Assembly: GCF_016889705.1 (NCBI RefSeq) | Contig: NZ_CP069526.1 | Span: 5,828,001 to 5,892,000 of the forward strand | Direction of reading: 5' to 3' | Source: Amycolatopsis sp. FDAARGOS 1241 | GTDB lineage: Bacteria > Actinomycetota > Actinomycetes > Mycobacteriales > Pseudonocardiaceae | DNA length: 64,000 nucleotides | Part shown: positions 17,938 through 26,509 of the stretch, in pieces | Position numbering within the stretch: position 1 is the stretch's first letter | Layout: every line of letters starts with the position of its first letter | Made by a program: the position numbers and the translations under genes | The notes under the pieces: generated by a model | Database searches by the model: none | Told to the model about the DNA's origin: nothing | What the model saw: only the letters and a program-made list of their open reading frames with translations

Positions 17938-18414
17938 GTGCCCCAGCAGACCCAGTACCACAAGAACCCGGAAGCCGTCTCGCGGCTCGACCCGGAGCAG
18001 TACCGCGTCACCCAGCAGGACGGCACCGAGCGCCCGTTCGCCAACGCCTACTGGGACAACCACGAGCCCGGTATCTACGTCGACGTCGTGTCCGGCGAGC
18101 CGCTGTTCGCCTCGGTCGACAAGTACGACAGCCACTCGGGCTGGCCGAGCTTCACCAAGCCGATCGAGAAGACCAACGTCGTCAAGCGCGAGGACTTCAG
18201 CCACGGCATGATCCGGGCGGAAGTCCGGTCGCTGCACGGCGACAGCCACCTCGGCCACGTCTTCGACGACGGCCCGCTCGAGGCGGGCGGTCTGCGCTAC
18301 TGCATCAACTCCGCGTCGTTGCGGTTCATCCACCTCGACGACCTGGAGCAGGAGGGCTACGGCGACTACCGCACCCTGTTCACCACCGACACCGACAAGT
18401 ACACCGACAAGTAA
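17938..18414 (+). CDS. msrB: Methionine-R-sulfoxide reductase MsrB, zinc-free form
   Basis: A 158-residue cytoplasmic enzyme reducing the R epimer of methionine sulfoxide in proteins. The catalytic cysteine is in [12 protein letters not shown], with [10 protein letters not shown] and SGWPSF motifs around the active site. The structural zinc CxxC pairs are replaced: the first appears as VSGEPLF, so this is the zinc-less subclass. GTG 17938 is preferred because GGAAGGGAG precedes it at good spacing; an ATG at 17884 would add a non-conserved leader. It is the first gene of an msrB-msrA pair separated by 9 bp. Confidence 0.95.
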   Translation: MPQQTQYHKNPEAVSRLDPEQYRVTQQDGTERPFANAYWDNHEPGIYVDVVSGEPLFASVDKYDSHSGWPSFTKPIEKTNVVKREDFSHGMIRAEVRSLHGDSHLGHVFDDGPLEAGGLRYCINSASLRFIHLDDLEQEGYGDYRTLFTTDTDKYTDK

Positions 18415-18423
18415 GGAGACGAC

Positions 18424-18930
18424 GTGACCACCGAAAAGGCGATCCTCGCCGGCGGCTGCTTCTGGGGCATGGAGGAACTGTTCCGCCACCAGCCCGGCGT
18501 CGTATCCACCCGCGTCGGCTACAGCGGCGGCGACATCCCCCACGCCACCTACCGCAACCACGGCACCCACGCCGAATCCATCGAGGTCCTCTACGACCCC
18601 GACCAGACCGACTTCCGCACCCTGCTCGAGTTCTTCTTCCAAATCCACGACCCCTCCACGAAGAACCGCCAGGGCAACGACATCGGCACCAGCTACCGCT
18701 CAGCGATCTTCTACACCACCGACCAGCAAAAACACATCGCCGAAGACACCATCGCCGACGTCAACGCCTCAGGCCTGTGGCCCGGCAAGGTCGTCACCGA
18801 ACTCACCCCCGCCGGCGACTTCTGGGAAGCCGAGCCCGAGCACCAGGACTACCTGCAGAAGTACCCCCACGGCTACACCTGCCACTTCCCCCGCCCCGGA
18901 TGGAAACTCCCAAAGCGGGCAACAGCCTGA
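18424..18930 (+). CDS. msrA: Methionine-S-sulfoxide reductase MsrA
   Basis: A 168-residue enzyme reducing the S epimer of methionine sulfoxide. The catalytic motif GGCFWGMEE is near the N-terminus, and the family signatures [19 protein letters not shown] and [15 protein letters not shown] are all present. GTG 18424 follows AAGGAGACGAC. A second cysteine near the C-terminus (YTCHF) could act in regeneration. With msrB just upstream and a SigR-like promoter ahead, the operon repairs both sulfoxide epimers. A strong hairpin follows immediately. Confidence 0.97.
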   Translation: MTTEKAILAGGCFWGMEELFRHQPGVVSTRVGYSGGDIPHATYRNHGTHAESIEVLYDPDQTDFRTLLEFFFQIHDPSTKNRQGNDIGTSYRSAIFYTTDQQKHIAEDTIADVNASGLWPGKVVTELTPAGDFWEAEPEHQDYLQKYPHGYTCHFPRPGWKLPKRATA

Positions 18931-18936
18931 CCACCA

Positions 18937-18965
18937 CGGCGCGCGGACCCCACGTCCGCGCGCCG
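18937..18965 (+). terminator. Hairpin terminator after msrA
   Basis: A perfect 12-bp stem CGGCGCGCGGAC with its complement and a 5-base loop, 6 bp after the msrA stop. Confidence 0.8.
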
Positions 18966-19014
18966 GCGCGTATGCAGGGAAGGGAAAGTGCCCGGCGCGA
19001 GCGAGGAGTGCCCC

Positions 19015-19779
19015 ATGCGTGACTACCCCGAAGCGATCACCGCGATCGACCACGTCGAGCCCGTCCCGCGGCGGGTGAGAGCCGTGCTCGGCGGTGCGAC
19101 GGTGCTCGACACGACCCGCGCGAAGTACGTGTGGGAATGGCCGTACTACCCGCAGTTCTACATCCCGGTCGCCGACGTGGCCCCTGGCGTCCTCGTCGAC
19201 GAGAACCACCCGCAGCGGCTCAAGCGCGGTACGGCGCGCCGCCATACCCTCAAGGCGGGCGACGAGGTCCGGGCCGCCGCCGCGCGCGTCTACGGTGACG
19301 ACGCCGTCGCGGGCCTGGCCGAGCACGTCCGGTTCGAGTGGGACGCCCTCGACGCCTGGTTCGAGGAGGACGAGCAGATCTTCGTCCACCCCCGCAACCC
19401 GTACGCCCGCGTCGACGCGCTGCGTTCCACCCGCCACGTGCGGGTCGCCCTCGAGGGGCACACGCTCGCCGAGTCGTCGTCGCCGGTGCTGCTGTTCGAA
19501 ACCGGCCTGCCGACGCGCTACTACTTCAACCGCACCGAAATCGACTTCGCGCGGTTGGTGCCCACGAGCACGGAAACCGAATGCCCCTACAAGGGCCGGA
19601 CGACCGGCTACTGGTCCGTGCGCGTCGGCGACGTCCTGCACCAGGACCTCGCCTGGGTTTACGACTTCCCCACGGCCGCCCTCAGCCCGATCAAGGGCCT
19701 GGTGTGCTTCTACAACGAGAAGGTCGACCTGTTCGTCGACGGTGTCGAGATCCCCCGGCCCACCACGCACTTCTCCTGA
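19015..19779 (+). CDS. DUF427-domain protein
   Basis: A 254-residue soluble protein with two DUF427-type beta folds, seen as VWEWPYYPQFYIPVADV and a second copy with RYYFNRTEIDF, CPYKGRTTGYWSV and CFYNEKVDLFVDGV. These domains are widespread in actinobacteria and have no firmly known function. ATG 19015 follows GAGGAG at 6 bp; GTG 18988 upstream is in frame but less well placed. It is convergent with the glycosyltransferase/acyltransferase gene and separated from it by only 4 bp, with no visible hairpin. Confidence 0.92.
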   Translation: MRDYPEAITAIDHVEPVPRRVRAVLGGATVLDTTRAKYVWEWPYYPQFYIPVADVAPGVLVDENHPQRLKRGTARRHTLKAGDEVRAAAARVYGDDAVAGLAEHVRFEWDALDAWFEEDEQIFVHPRNPYARVDALRSTRHVRVALEGHTLAESSSPVLLFETGLPTRYYFNRTEIDFARLVPTSTETECPYKGRTTGYWSVRVGDVLHQDLAWVYDFPTAALSPIKGLVCFYNEKVDLFVDGVEIPRPTTHFS

Positions 19780-19783
19780 CGGA

Positions 19784-22426
19784 TCAGTTCACTTCGGACT
19801 GCAACCGGGCGAACGCCGTCCGCACGGTCTCCGCCAGCCGGTCGCCCCGCGCGGCGTGACCGGCGGGGACCGTGACGCACACGGTGAAGCGGTCGGCCCA
19901 CGTCATCACACCCACGGCGACCGGCACGCCCGGCGCGAGCGAAAGCACCGGGTAGACGGTGCGCACCAGCGAACCGTTGAGCACGACCGGCGAACGGGCG
20001 CCCGGCAGCACCGACGCGATCATGCTGAACCACGTGCCGCGGTAGACGAGCCGCGCAACGCGGCGGTGTAGCCCCGGCGGCAGGATCCCGATCACGCGCA
20101 CCACGGCGTTGCCCGCCCGCGGGGCGCCGCGCGTGACCTGCTGGGCGAGCAGCTCGCGCGTCGCGCGGACGCGCTCGGGCAAGGACATCGCACCCGTCGG
20201 CAGGTCGACGCTCGCGGCGCCGGTGTGGTTGCCGAGCTGGCGGAACGTGCCCGTGTCGCGGATGGACATCGGGATGAGCACGCGCACGCGCTCGGGCGCC
20301 ACAGCACCCAGCTCCCGGTGCACTGCCTCGGCGACGAGCGCGAGCACGAGGTCCGTTGTCGGCACCCCGACCCGGCGCGCGGTGGCGCGGACCTGCGGCG
20401 CGGACAGGTGCGCCCGCGCGTAGTGCCGCCGGGGGCCGGCGATCGAGGTTTCCCACCGCACCCGGGGAGCCGTGCCCGCCCGCGCGAGCGCCCACACGCC
20501 GCGGGCCAGCTCTTCGGCATCCTTGCGCTTCGCGCCCTTCTTCGCGCTGTCCGTGGCGCCGCTGTGCGCGCCGCGGATCAGCGCGCCGGCCCGGCCGACC
20601 GCTCCACGCAGCCCGGCGCGCAGCCGATCCGGCGCCGAGTGCTCTGCCGCAGCACCCGATGCTCCCCCGCTCCGCCCGGCCGGCTCGCGCAGTCCGGCGT
20701 GCGCTTGGTTCGCCGCCGAGGTCGTACCGGGCGCGCCCGCGACCGATACCCCTGGCCTCGCACCGGCCCGCTCCCGAACCAACGCGACCGCCCGATCGGC
20801 GGCTGCGCGCACGCCCCCGCGCCGCGCCGGTGCGGGCGGCGGGTCGAGCGGCGGTTTCCCGCGCGCCTGCCCGACGAGGGCACCGATCACCGCGATGCCG
20901 TCGCTCGCCGCGTGGTGCAGCGCGATGAGCAGCGCGCCCTGCTCGCCTTCGAGACCCGTCACGAGCCGCGCGCGAACCGGGTGCTCCGGCGTGACCGGCT
21001 GGGAGAAGAACTCGTCCATCTGGGCCGTGAGCGACGATTCGAGCTCGCTGCCGACGGGCAGCTCGACGTCGCCGAGGATGCCCTCGGCCGTGCGCGCCGG
21101 GTCCTCCTGCCACTTTGCGCGCCACAGCCCGTCGCCCGGCAGGAGCCGCGCGCGCAGGCCGGGCGTCGCCCTGAGCAGGTGAACCGCATCGGCGTGCGTG
21201 ACGCGAGAACCGTCGGCCTTCGGGTCGAGCATCAGCACCGCGCCGACCTGCTGCGGCACCTCGGGCGTCGCGACGTGGAGGAACAGCGCGTCCTCCGGCC
21301 GCAACCGCTGCGGCGCCGGGTTCAGCGGCGAGGAAACGAGCGACTCGAGCGCGGCGACGAGCGGCGTGGCCGAGTCGCAGTGCCGCGTGGCCGCCTCCCC
21401 CATCGCCTTGAGCCGCTCGGGCTCGGCCAGCAGCTGCCGGACGGTCTCGGTGAGCTCACCGTCCTTTTCGGTCACCACGGCCAGCCCCGCCTCGGCCATG
21501 AGGCGGGCGTTGGCCTTGCCGTGCGCGGCGATCGGCCGGTGCATGAGCACGGGCCGGCCGCACGCGAGCGCTTCGAGCCCGGTCGCGCCGCCGGCGTTGG
21601 TCACCACCACGTCGGACGCGATCGTGTACCCCGCCATCCGGTCGGTCCACCCGACGACCCGCAGCCGCGGCTCACCGAGCGCACGCAGCCGGCGCTCCAA
21701 GGCCTCGTTGCGGCCGCAAATCGCCACCGGCACCACCTCGGGCCCGGCGGCGAGCAGTTCACGCACCGTGCCCTCGACGTCACCGAACCCCAGAGAACCG
21801 CACGAGACCAGCGCGACGAACGCGTCGGGCGGCAGCTCCAGCTCGTGGCGTGCCCCCGCCCGGTCGCCCGGGCGGAACTCGGCCCGCACCGGCGGCGCGG
21901 ACACCCCCACCGCCGCGGCCGGCGCGCACCGGCGCGCGAGGCCCACGGCGACGTCGTGCATCACCATCGTCAGGTCGGCGGAGCCGTAGACCCAGAACGG
22001 GTGCGGCGCGAAGTCCGACACCCACGCGCCGATCGGAGCGTCGAGCTTCCCCCGCCGGCGCAGCCACGCGAGCCCGGCGGTGCCCATCGGGTAGGTCGAG
22101 AGCACGAGGTCGGGCCGGAACCGCGCGACCGGTTTCGCGAGCCGCCGCCCGCACCAGGCCGCGGTGAAGCCCTTCGAAGCGGCGGCGAACCAGGCGAGGC
22201 GCCAGATGGCGCCGTAGAAGAACTCGTACAGCCACGGTGTGCTCTCGACGTTCGCCACGTAGATGCGGCGGAACAGCCCACCGAAACCCGGACCCAGCTG
22301 GTCGAGGGCGTCGAGCCACTTCACCTCGGCCTGCGGCCACCGCTCCCGCAGGGCGCCCTCCAGCGCCCGTCCGGTCGCGTTGTGGCCTTCTCCCATGTTC
22401 GCGGAGACGATCAGCACGCGCTCCAA
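19784..22426 (-). CDS. Glycosyltransferase fused to WS/DGAT-type acyltransferase
   Basis: An 880-residue two-domain protein. TTG at 22426 is used because GAAGGGGG precedes it and the protein then starts at VLIVSANMGEGHN, the N-terminal motif of MGDG-synthase/MurG-like glycosyltransferases; the frame is open for 1 kb more but overlaps the next gene. Residues 1-385 include the GT-B C-terminal donor site (TNAGGATGLEALACGRPVL). From about 395 it is a wax ester synthase/diacylglycerol acyltransferase domain with the catalytic HHAASDG at 504-510, followed by an unusually long alanine/arginine-rich linker (about 520-640), then a PMSIRDTGTFRQLGNHTG motif. It probably makes or acylates a glycolipid or storage lipid. 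It lies 41 bp after a DMT-type gene on the same strand. Confidence 0.88.
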   Translation of the reverse strand: MERVLIVSANMGEGHNATGRALEGALRERWPQAEVKWLDALDQLGPGFGGLFRRIYVANVESTPWLYEFFYGAIWRLAWFAAASKGFTAAWCGRRLAKPVARFRPDLVLSTYPMGTAGLAWLRRRGKLDAPIGAWVSDFAPHPFWVYGSADLTMVMHDVAVGLARRCAPAAAVGVSAPPVRAEFRPGDRAGARHELELPPDAFVALVSCGSLGFGDVEGTVRELLAAGPEVVPVAICGRNEALERRLRALGEPRLRVVGWTDRMAGYTIASDVVVTNAGGATGLEALACGRPVLMHRPIAAHGKANARLMAEAGLAVVTEKDGELTETVRQLLAEPERLKAMGEAATRHCDSATPLVAALESLVSSPLNPAPQRLRPEDALFLHVATPEVPQQVGAVLMLDPKADGSRVTHADAVHLLRATPGLRARLLPGDGLWRAKWQEDPARTAEGILGDVELPVGSELESSLTAQMDEFFSQPVTPEHPVRARLVTGLEGEQGALLIALHHAASDGIAVIGALVGQARGKPPLDPPPAPARRGGVRAAADRAVALVRERAGARPGVSVAGAPGTTSAANQAHAGLREPAGRSGGASGAAAEHSAPDRLRAGLRGAVGRAGALIRGAHSGATDSAKKGAKRKDAEELARGVWALARAGTAPRVRWETSIAGPRRHYARAHLSAPQVRATARRVGVPTTDLVLALVAEAVHRELGAVAPERVRVLIPMSIRDTGTFRQLGNHTGAASVDLPTGAMSLPERVRATRELLAQQVTRGAPRAGNAVVRVIGILPPGLHRRVARLVYRGTWFSMIASVLPGARSPVVLNGSLVRTVYPVLSLAPGVPVAVGVMTWADRFTVCVTVPAGHAARGDRLAETVRTAFARLQSEVN

Positions 22427-22467
22427 CGCGCCCCCTTCGGCGAGGTGCCGCGGACTGCGGGCACCGG

Positions 22468-23463
22468 CTAACAGGTGGATCCGGCCAGACCGTACCCGTC
22501 GTCGGGTTCCGGCCCGGCGGACTCGGCCTCGGCGTGTTCGAGTTCGCGCTCGCGCTCGTGCTGGCGCTCGAGCGCCGCGGCCTGGGCGACGTCGAGATGC
22601 GCGGCGCGCGTGGACAGCATCGCGATGCCGACCACGATGACGAGCCCGGCCAGCGCCTCCCCGAACAGCGCGAGCGGGGTGCCGTTGGCCGTCTCCCCCA
22701 TCCAGGACAGTCCGATCGCGACGCCGACGAGCGGGTCGAGCGCCGTGATGACGGCCAGCGCCGGCGTCAGGTAGCGGCCCTGCTGGAAGGTGTTCTGGCT
22801 GAGCAGGAACCCGAGCGGGCCGACGACGCAGACGATGTAGAGCGTCCAGTGCTTGAACGGCTCGTCGAGGCCTTGCCGGAACTGCCCGGCGACGACCTTC
22901 ATCAAGCCGGCGGTCAGGCCGTACAGCACGCCGGTGGCCACGGCGAGGCCCAGCACCCGTGGCGACCCGGACTGGGTCAGCGCGGCGAGCGCCAGGCCGG
23001 CCAGCGTCACCACGGCCAGCGCGATGCCCAGCGGCAGCAGCGCCGATCCCGTGACGAGCACGTCGCCGTTGCCGCTCGGGCGCGCGATGACGAGGAACAC
23101 GGCGAGGCCCGCGACACACAGCAGCGAGCCGGCGGTCATCACCCGGTCGGGGCCCCTTCGCTCGAGCCGCCCGAAGACGAACCCGGCGAACATGAGCGAC
23201 GTGATGAGCAGCGGCTGGACCAGCAGCAAGGGCCCGAACGCGAGCGCGACGAGCTGCAACCCCAGCCCCAGTACCGTCGCCACGATCCCGATGAGCCACA
23301 ATGGGCGACCGACAAGGCGCCTGAACAAGGTGAGGTCGAGCGGATTCGCCGTTTCGACCTCTTTGGCCGCCTTTGCCTGGGTGGCGCTCGCGAGGCCCAT
23401 GCACGCAGCGCCCAGCACCGCGGCAGGGACGGCCACGAAAAGCGACACCCCCGTGACACTCAT
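22468..23463 (-). CDS. DMT-superfamily membrane protein
   Basis: A 331-residue protein with nine or ten predicted membrane helices covering residues 8-285 and a charged, glutamate-rich cytoplasmic tail. It resembles the EamA/NIPA-like drug/metabolite branch (ANPLDLTLFRRLVGRPLWLIG, LVQPLLITSLMFAGFVFGRL, ALDPLVGVAIGLSWMGE). It may export a metabolite or carry magnesium or a lipid precursor; the substrate cannot be told. It precedes the glycosyltransferase-acyltransferase gene by 41 bp on the same strand, so the two may act together. It is divergent from the VC0807-like gene. Confidence 0.88.
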   Translation of the reverse strand: MSVTGVSLFVAVPAAVLGAACMGLASATQAKAAKEVETANPLDLTLFRRLVGRPLWLIGIVATVLGLGLQLVALAFGPLLLVQPLLITSLMFAGFVFGRLERRGPDRVMTAGSLLCVAGLAVFLVIARPSGNGDVLVTGSALLPLGIALAVVTLAGLALAALTQSGSPRVLGLAVATGVLYGLTAGLMKVVAGQFRQGLDEPFKHWTLYIVCVVGPLGFLLSQNTFQQGRYLTPALAVITALDPLVGVAIGLSWMGETANGTPLALFGEALAGLVIVVGIAMLSTRAAHLDVAQAAALERQHERERELEHAEAESAGPEPDDGYGLAGSTC

Positions 23464-23577
23464 GGAATACTCACCTCACACCATTCCCATCCGCCGTGCC
23501 TATGCTGCGTATGCTGTTGAAAAACTCGTGGGCCGTAAGGGGGATGGTCAACCCCGCACCGGAGGTACTTGAACCGT

Positions 23578-24243
23578 ATGCGACACCACATGACGATCGA
23601 CCTCCCCTCGTTCCGCAACCTGGTCGTGGACGGGGGTCGGCATCTGCTGGAGTCGACACTTGTACCTGCCGGTCTCTTCTACCTCCTGTTGACTCTGGTG
23701 AGTTTCGACAGCGGGGTGATCGCCGCGCTGTGCTGGTCGGCCGTCGTGATCATCACGCGCCTCGTGTTGCGCAAGCCCATCCCCGCGGTGCTCTGGCTGA
23801 CCAGCGCCCTGCTGGTGGCACGGACCGCGTTGGGGCTGGCCACCGGCAGCGCGTTCCTGTACTTCTTGCAGCCGACCCTACAGAACTTCGTGATAGCGAG
23901 CCTGTTCCTCGTTTCCGCGCCGTTCAACAAACCGCTGCTCGCGCGGCTGGCCGGTGACTTCTGCTCGTTCCCCGACACCCTGTCCGGGCACCCCGGCATG
24001 CGGCGGTTCTTCCAGCGCGTGTCGGTGCTGTGGGCGCTCGTGTTCGCCGTGAACGGTTCCGTGACGCTGGTGATGCTCGCGAGGGCCACCGTCGGCAACT
24101 TCCTCATGGTCAGCACCGCGGGCTCGTACACCCTGGTCGGCCTAGCGATCGCCGCGTCGCTGTGGTGGTTCCGCCGCTCTCTGCGCTCCCACGGCATCGT
24201 GCTGCGGATGGCGGCGCACAAGCCCGCACTCACCGCGGTCTGA
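23578..24243 (+). CDS. VC0807-like integral membrane protein
   Basis: A 221-residue membrane protein with about six helices and the layout of the VC0807 family (LESTLVPAGLFYLLLTLVSF, AVLWLTSALLVARTALGLAT, FLQPTLQNFVIASLFLVSAP). The family has no established function. GGAGGT lies 11 bp before ATG 23578; TTG 23569 is in frame but only 2 bp from that site. Its stop overlaps the next ATG by one base (TGATG), so it is coupled to the SDR gene. The short promoter region before it contains two near-copies of TATGCTG. Confidence 0.85.
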   Translation: MRHHMTIDLPSFRNLVVDGGRHLLESTLVPAGLFYLLLTLVSFDSGVIAALCWSAVVIITRLVLRKPIPAVLWLTSALLVARTALGLATGSAFLYFLQPTLQNFVIASLFLVSAPFNKPLLARLAGDFCSFPDTLSGHPGMRRFFQRVSVLWALVFAVNGSVTLVMLARATVGNFLMVSTAGSYTLVGLAIAASLWWFRRSLRSHGIVLRMAAHKPALTAV

Positions 24244-25022
24244 TGCCCGCTGACCACGGCGGCGGCGACCAGCTCACGGCCACCGCACTGGTCACCGGCG
24301 CGTCGTCCGGCATCGGCGAGGCGACCGCCCGCCTGCTCGCCGCCGGCGGCACCCACGTCCTGCTGCACGGCCGCGACCGCGACCGCCTGGCCGCGCTCGC
24401 CGGCGAACTCGGCGGCACCGTGCTCGACGCGGACCTCGCCGACCCCGAGGCCGCCGGCAAGCTCGCCGAGCGCGCGCTGGCCGTCACCGGCCGCGTTGAC
24501 GTGCTCGTGAACAACGCCGGCCTCGGCTGGGCCGGTCCGCTGCCGGAACTGCCGGCCGAGCACCTCGCCCGCCTGGTCGCGGTCAACCTGACCGCGCCGC
24601 TGGAGCTCACCCGGGCGCTGCTGCCGGGGATGCTGGCGCGGGGCTGCGGCCGGATCGTGTTCGTGACGTCGATCGCCGGCCGCACCGGCGTCGCCGGCGA
24701 AGCCGTGTACGCAGCGACCAAATCGGGGCTCGACGCCTTCGCCGACAGCCTGCGCTTCGAGCTGCACGGCACGGATGTCACCGTCGGCGTGGTGGTGCCG
24801 GGCGTGGTGCGCACCGCGTTCTTCGAGCGCCGTGGCCGGCCCTACGCCCGCACGACACCGCGGCCCGTGTCCGCCCAGCGCGTGGCCGCCGCCGTCGTGC
24901 GCGCGACCGCGAAGCCCGGTGACTACTACGTGCCGCGGTGGCTGCGCGTGCCGGTCGCTCTGCGCGGCGCCGTGCCCGGCGCCTACCGCGCCCTCGCGGC
25001 GCGCTTCGGCGCCGAAAGCTGA
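24243..25022 (+). CDS. Short-chain dehydrogenase/reductase
   Basis: A 259-residue classical SDR. The NAD(P) site TGASSGIGEA, the structural NNAG, and the catalytic set with serine in FVTSIAG and YxxxK as YAATK are all present. An arginine in HGRDRDRL after the second strand suggests NADPH preference. The C-terminal KPGDYYVPRWLRVPVALRG segment is typical of membrane-associated actinobacterial SDRs. It starts inside the stop of the VC0807-like gene. The substrate is unknown; pairing with a membrane protein hints at lipid metabolism. Confidence 0.92.
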   Translation: MPADHGGGDQLTATALVTGASSGIGEATARLLAAGGTHVLLHGRDRDRLAALAGELGGTVLDADLADPEAAGKLAERALAVTGRVDVLVNNAGLGWAGPLPELPAEHLARLVAVNLTAPLELTRALLPGMLARGCGRIVFVTSIAGRTGVAGEAVYAATKSGLDAFADSLRFELHGTDVTVGVVVPGVVRTAFFERRGRPYARTTPRPVSAQRVAAAVVRATAKPGDYYVPRWLRVPVALRGAVPGAYRALAARFGAES

Positions 25023-25090
25023 TCGTTCCCCCCGGCTGACCACGGCACCTCCCTCGTCCGGCTCACGTCGGCAGTCTGCTCCTGCCGACA

Positions 25091-25103
25091 ACAACTTAGT
25101 TGT
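25091..25103. promoter_or_regulatory. Palindrome ACAAC-TTA-GTTGT in a convergent gap
   Basis: A perfect 13-bp AT-rich palindrome followed by GTGC-N8-GCAC. It looks like a MarR-type operator, yet it lies between two convergent genes with no nearby start codon to control. Confidence 0.4.
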
Positions 25104-25158
25104 GCTAACCATTGCACACGCGGTTTTATTCCGCCCGCCTGTTGTGGTGCCGCGCACG

Positions 25159-26355
25159 TCACGCCGGGTCGGCGTCGCCTCCCGGCGGGCCCCAGGCCAG
25201 TGCGATGAGCAGCGTCGCCCGCGCGGCCGGGTCGTCGAGCACCGGCCCGAACAGCTCGTGCAGGCGGCCGAGGCGGTAGGACACGGTCTGCGGGTGGATG
25301 TGCAGGTCCTCGGCCACGGCCTTGCGGTCGCCGAGGTGCAGCAGCCACGACGTGAGAGTGGTCACGAGCCGTTCGCGTGACGACTCGTTCAGGTCGTCGA
25401 GTGGAGCGAGGCAGCGCCGGCGCAGCACGTCGAGCAACCGGTCGTCGCGGTGGACGATGATCGCGTCGAGGTGCTCGTCGGCGAAGACGGGGTCGTCGGA
25501 CAGCAGGCGGTCGCGGCGCAGCCGGGCCGTCACCTCGGCGATCCGCAGGCTCGCGGGCAGCCGGTCGATCGGCACCGTCGCGCCGACCACCGCGCCACCG
25601 CCCCGCAGAGCGCGCGCGAGCCACGCGCGCCGGCCCGGTCCACCCGGGTCCGGCACGATCGTGACCAGCTGGCCGGGCCGGCGCAGCCGCAGGCAGGTGT
25701 CGTCCAGCCGGGCCACGAGCTCGCGGCCGAGCTCGTTCTCGTCCTCCACGAGCACGACCGCGGCCGTGCGCGGCAGGCGCCACTCCGCGCGCAGCGCCGC
25801 CGCCTGCACCGCCTGCACGTCGGCGCGGTCGGACAGCAGCAGCTCGGTCAGCTCGTCGCGCAGCCGCTCGCGCATGCGCACCGCGTCGGACTGCTCCTGC
25901 AGGTAGCCCTTGAGCGACGACTCCGACAGCTGGTCGACCAGCGCGAACACCGTGGTGGCCAGCGACGCGAACAGCTCGGCGGGCACGTCGAGGTCCAGCG
26001 CAGCTTCGGACACGTGCCGCCACGCGACGCGCGCGCCGACGCGGTAGGCCGACAGCAGGCTCGTCACGCGCCGCCCCTGCCGGAACTGCGTGCGCCCGAT
26101 CTCCTCGAATACGACCTGCTCGACCCCGGAGCCGAGCTCGGGCAGGTCCTCGTCGGGCTCTTCGGCCAGGTTGATGAGCCGGCGCACGAACCCCGTGCTG
26201 GCCGTGACGATCTCCGCGAGTTCCTTCGTCAGGAACGCAGCGTAATCGGGGTGCTGCTCGACCAGCTGATCACGAACCTCGTTCAGGATGGCGGGCATCC
26301 GCCGAGTCACGACGGCCTCCAGCTCACCCAGCCGGGTCACTTGGTCTGATCCCAT
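25159..26355 (-). CDS. PucR/CdaR-type transcription regulator
   Basis: A 398-residue regulator. The N-terminal 165 residues form an all-helical RsbRD-like sensor segment, followed by a GGDEF-like/PucR middle region and a C-terminal HTH_30 domain (LTSWLLHLGDRKAVAEDLHIHPQTVSYRLGRLHELFG). ATG 26355 is chosen because the protein then aligns with a normal helical start and AAGGA lies upstream; GTG 26418 is possible. It is divergent from the hopanoid operon across about 150 bp, so it is a candidate regulator of that operon. No operator was identified. Confidence 0.9.
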   Translation of the reverse strand: MGSDQVTRLGELEAVVTRRMPAILNEVRDQLVEQHPDYAAFLTKELAEIVTASTGFVRRLINLAEEPDEDLPELGSGVEQVVFEEIGRTQFRQGRRVTSLLSAYRVGARVAWRHVSEAALDLDVPAELFASLATTVFALVDQLSESSLKGYLQEQSDAVRMRERLRDELTELLLSDRADVQAVQAAALRAEWRLPRTAAVVLVEDENELGRELVARLDDTCLRLRRPGQLVTIVPDPGGPGRRAWLARALRGGGAVVGATVPIDRLPASLRIAEVTARLRRDRLLSDDPVFADEHLDAIIVHRDDRLLDVLRRRCLAPLDDLNESSRERLVTTLTSWLLHLGDRKAVAEDLHIHPQTVSYRLGRLHELFGPVLDDPAARATLLIALAWGPPGGDADPA

Positions 26356-26509
26356 GTGTGCAGCTTGTCCTTCCGTAGCAGGTAGCAGGTCTACGGGGTC
26401 GGTCCGCTTTATCCTCACCCCACTTTGTCCGCTCGTGCCAAGTCGAAGCCAGCAAAATTCTTCTTCCGATTGCAGAAGCCGCCCATAAGTGCGAGTCAGA
26501 CTGTGTTCG

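Noticed and set aside
22427..23404. N-terminal extension of the glycosyltransferase fusion to 23404
   Set aside because: The extension overlaps the DMT gene in another frame, has shadow-like arginine/alanine-rich sequence, and the family motif VLIVSANMGEGHN begins right after TTG 22426.
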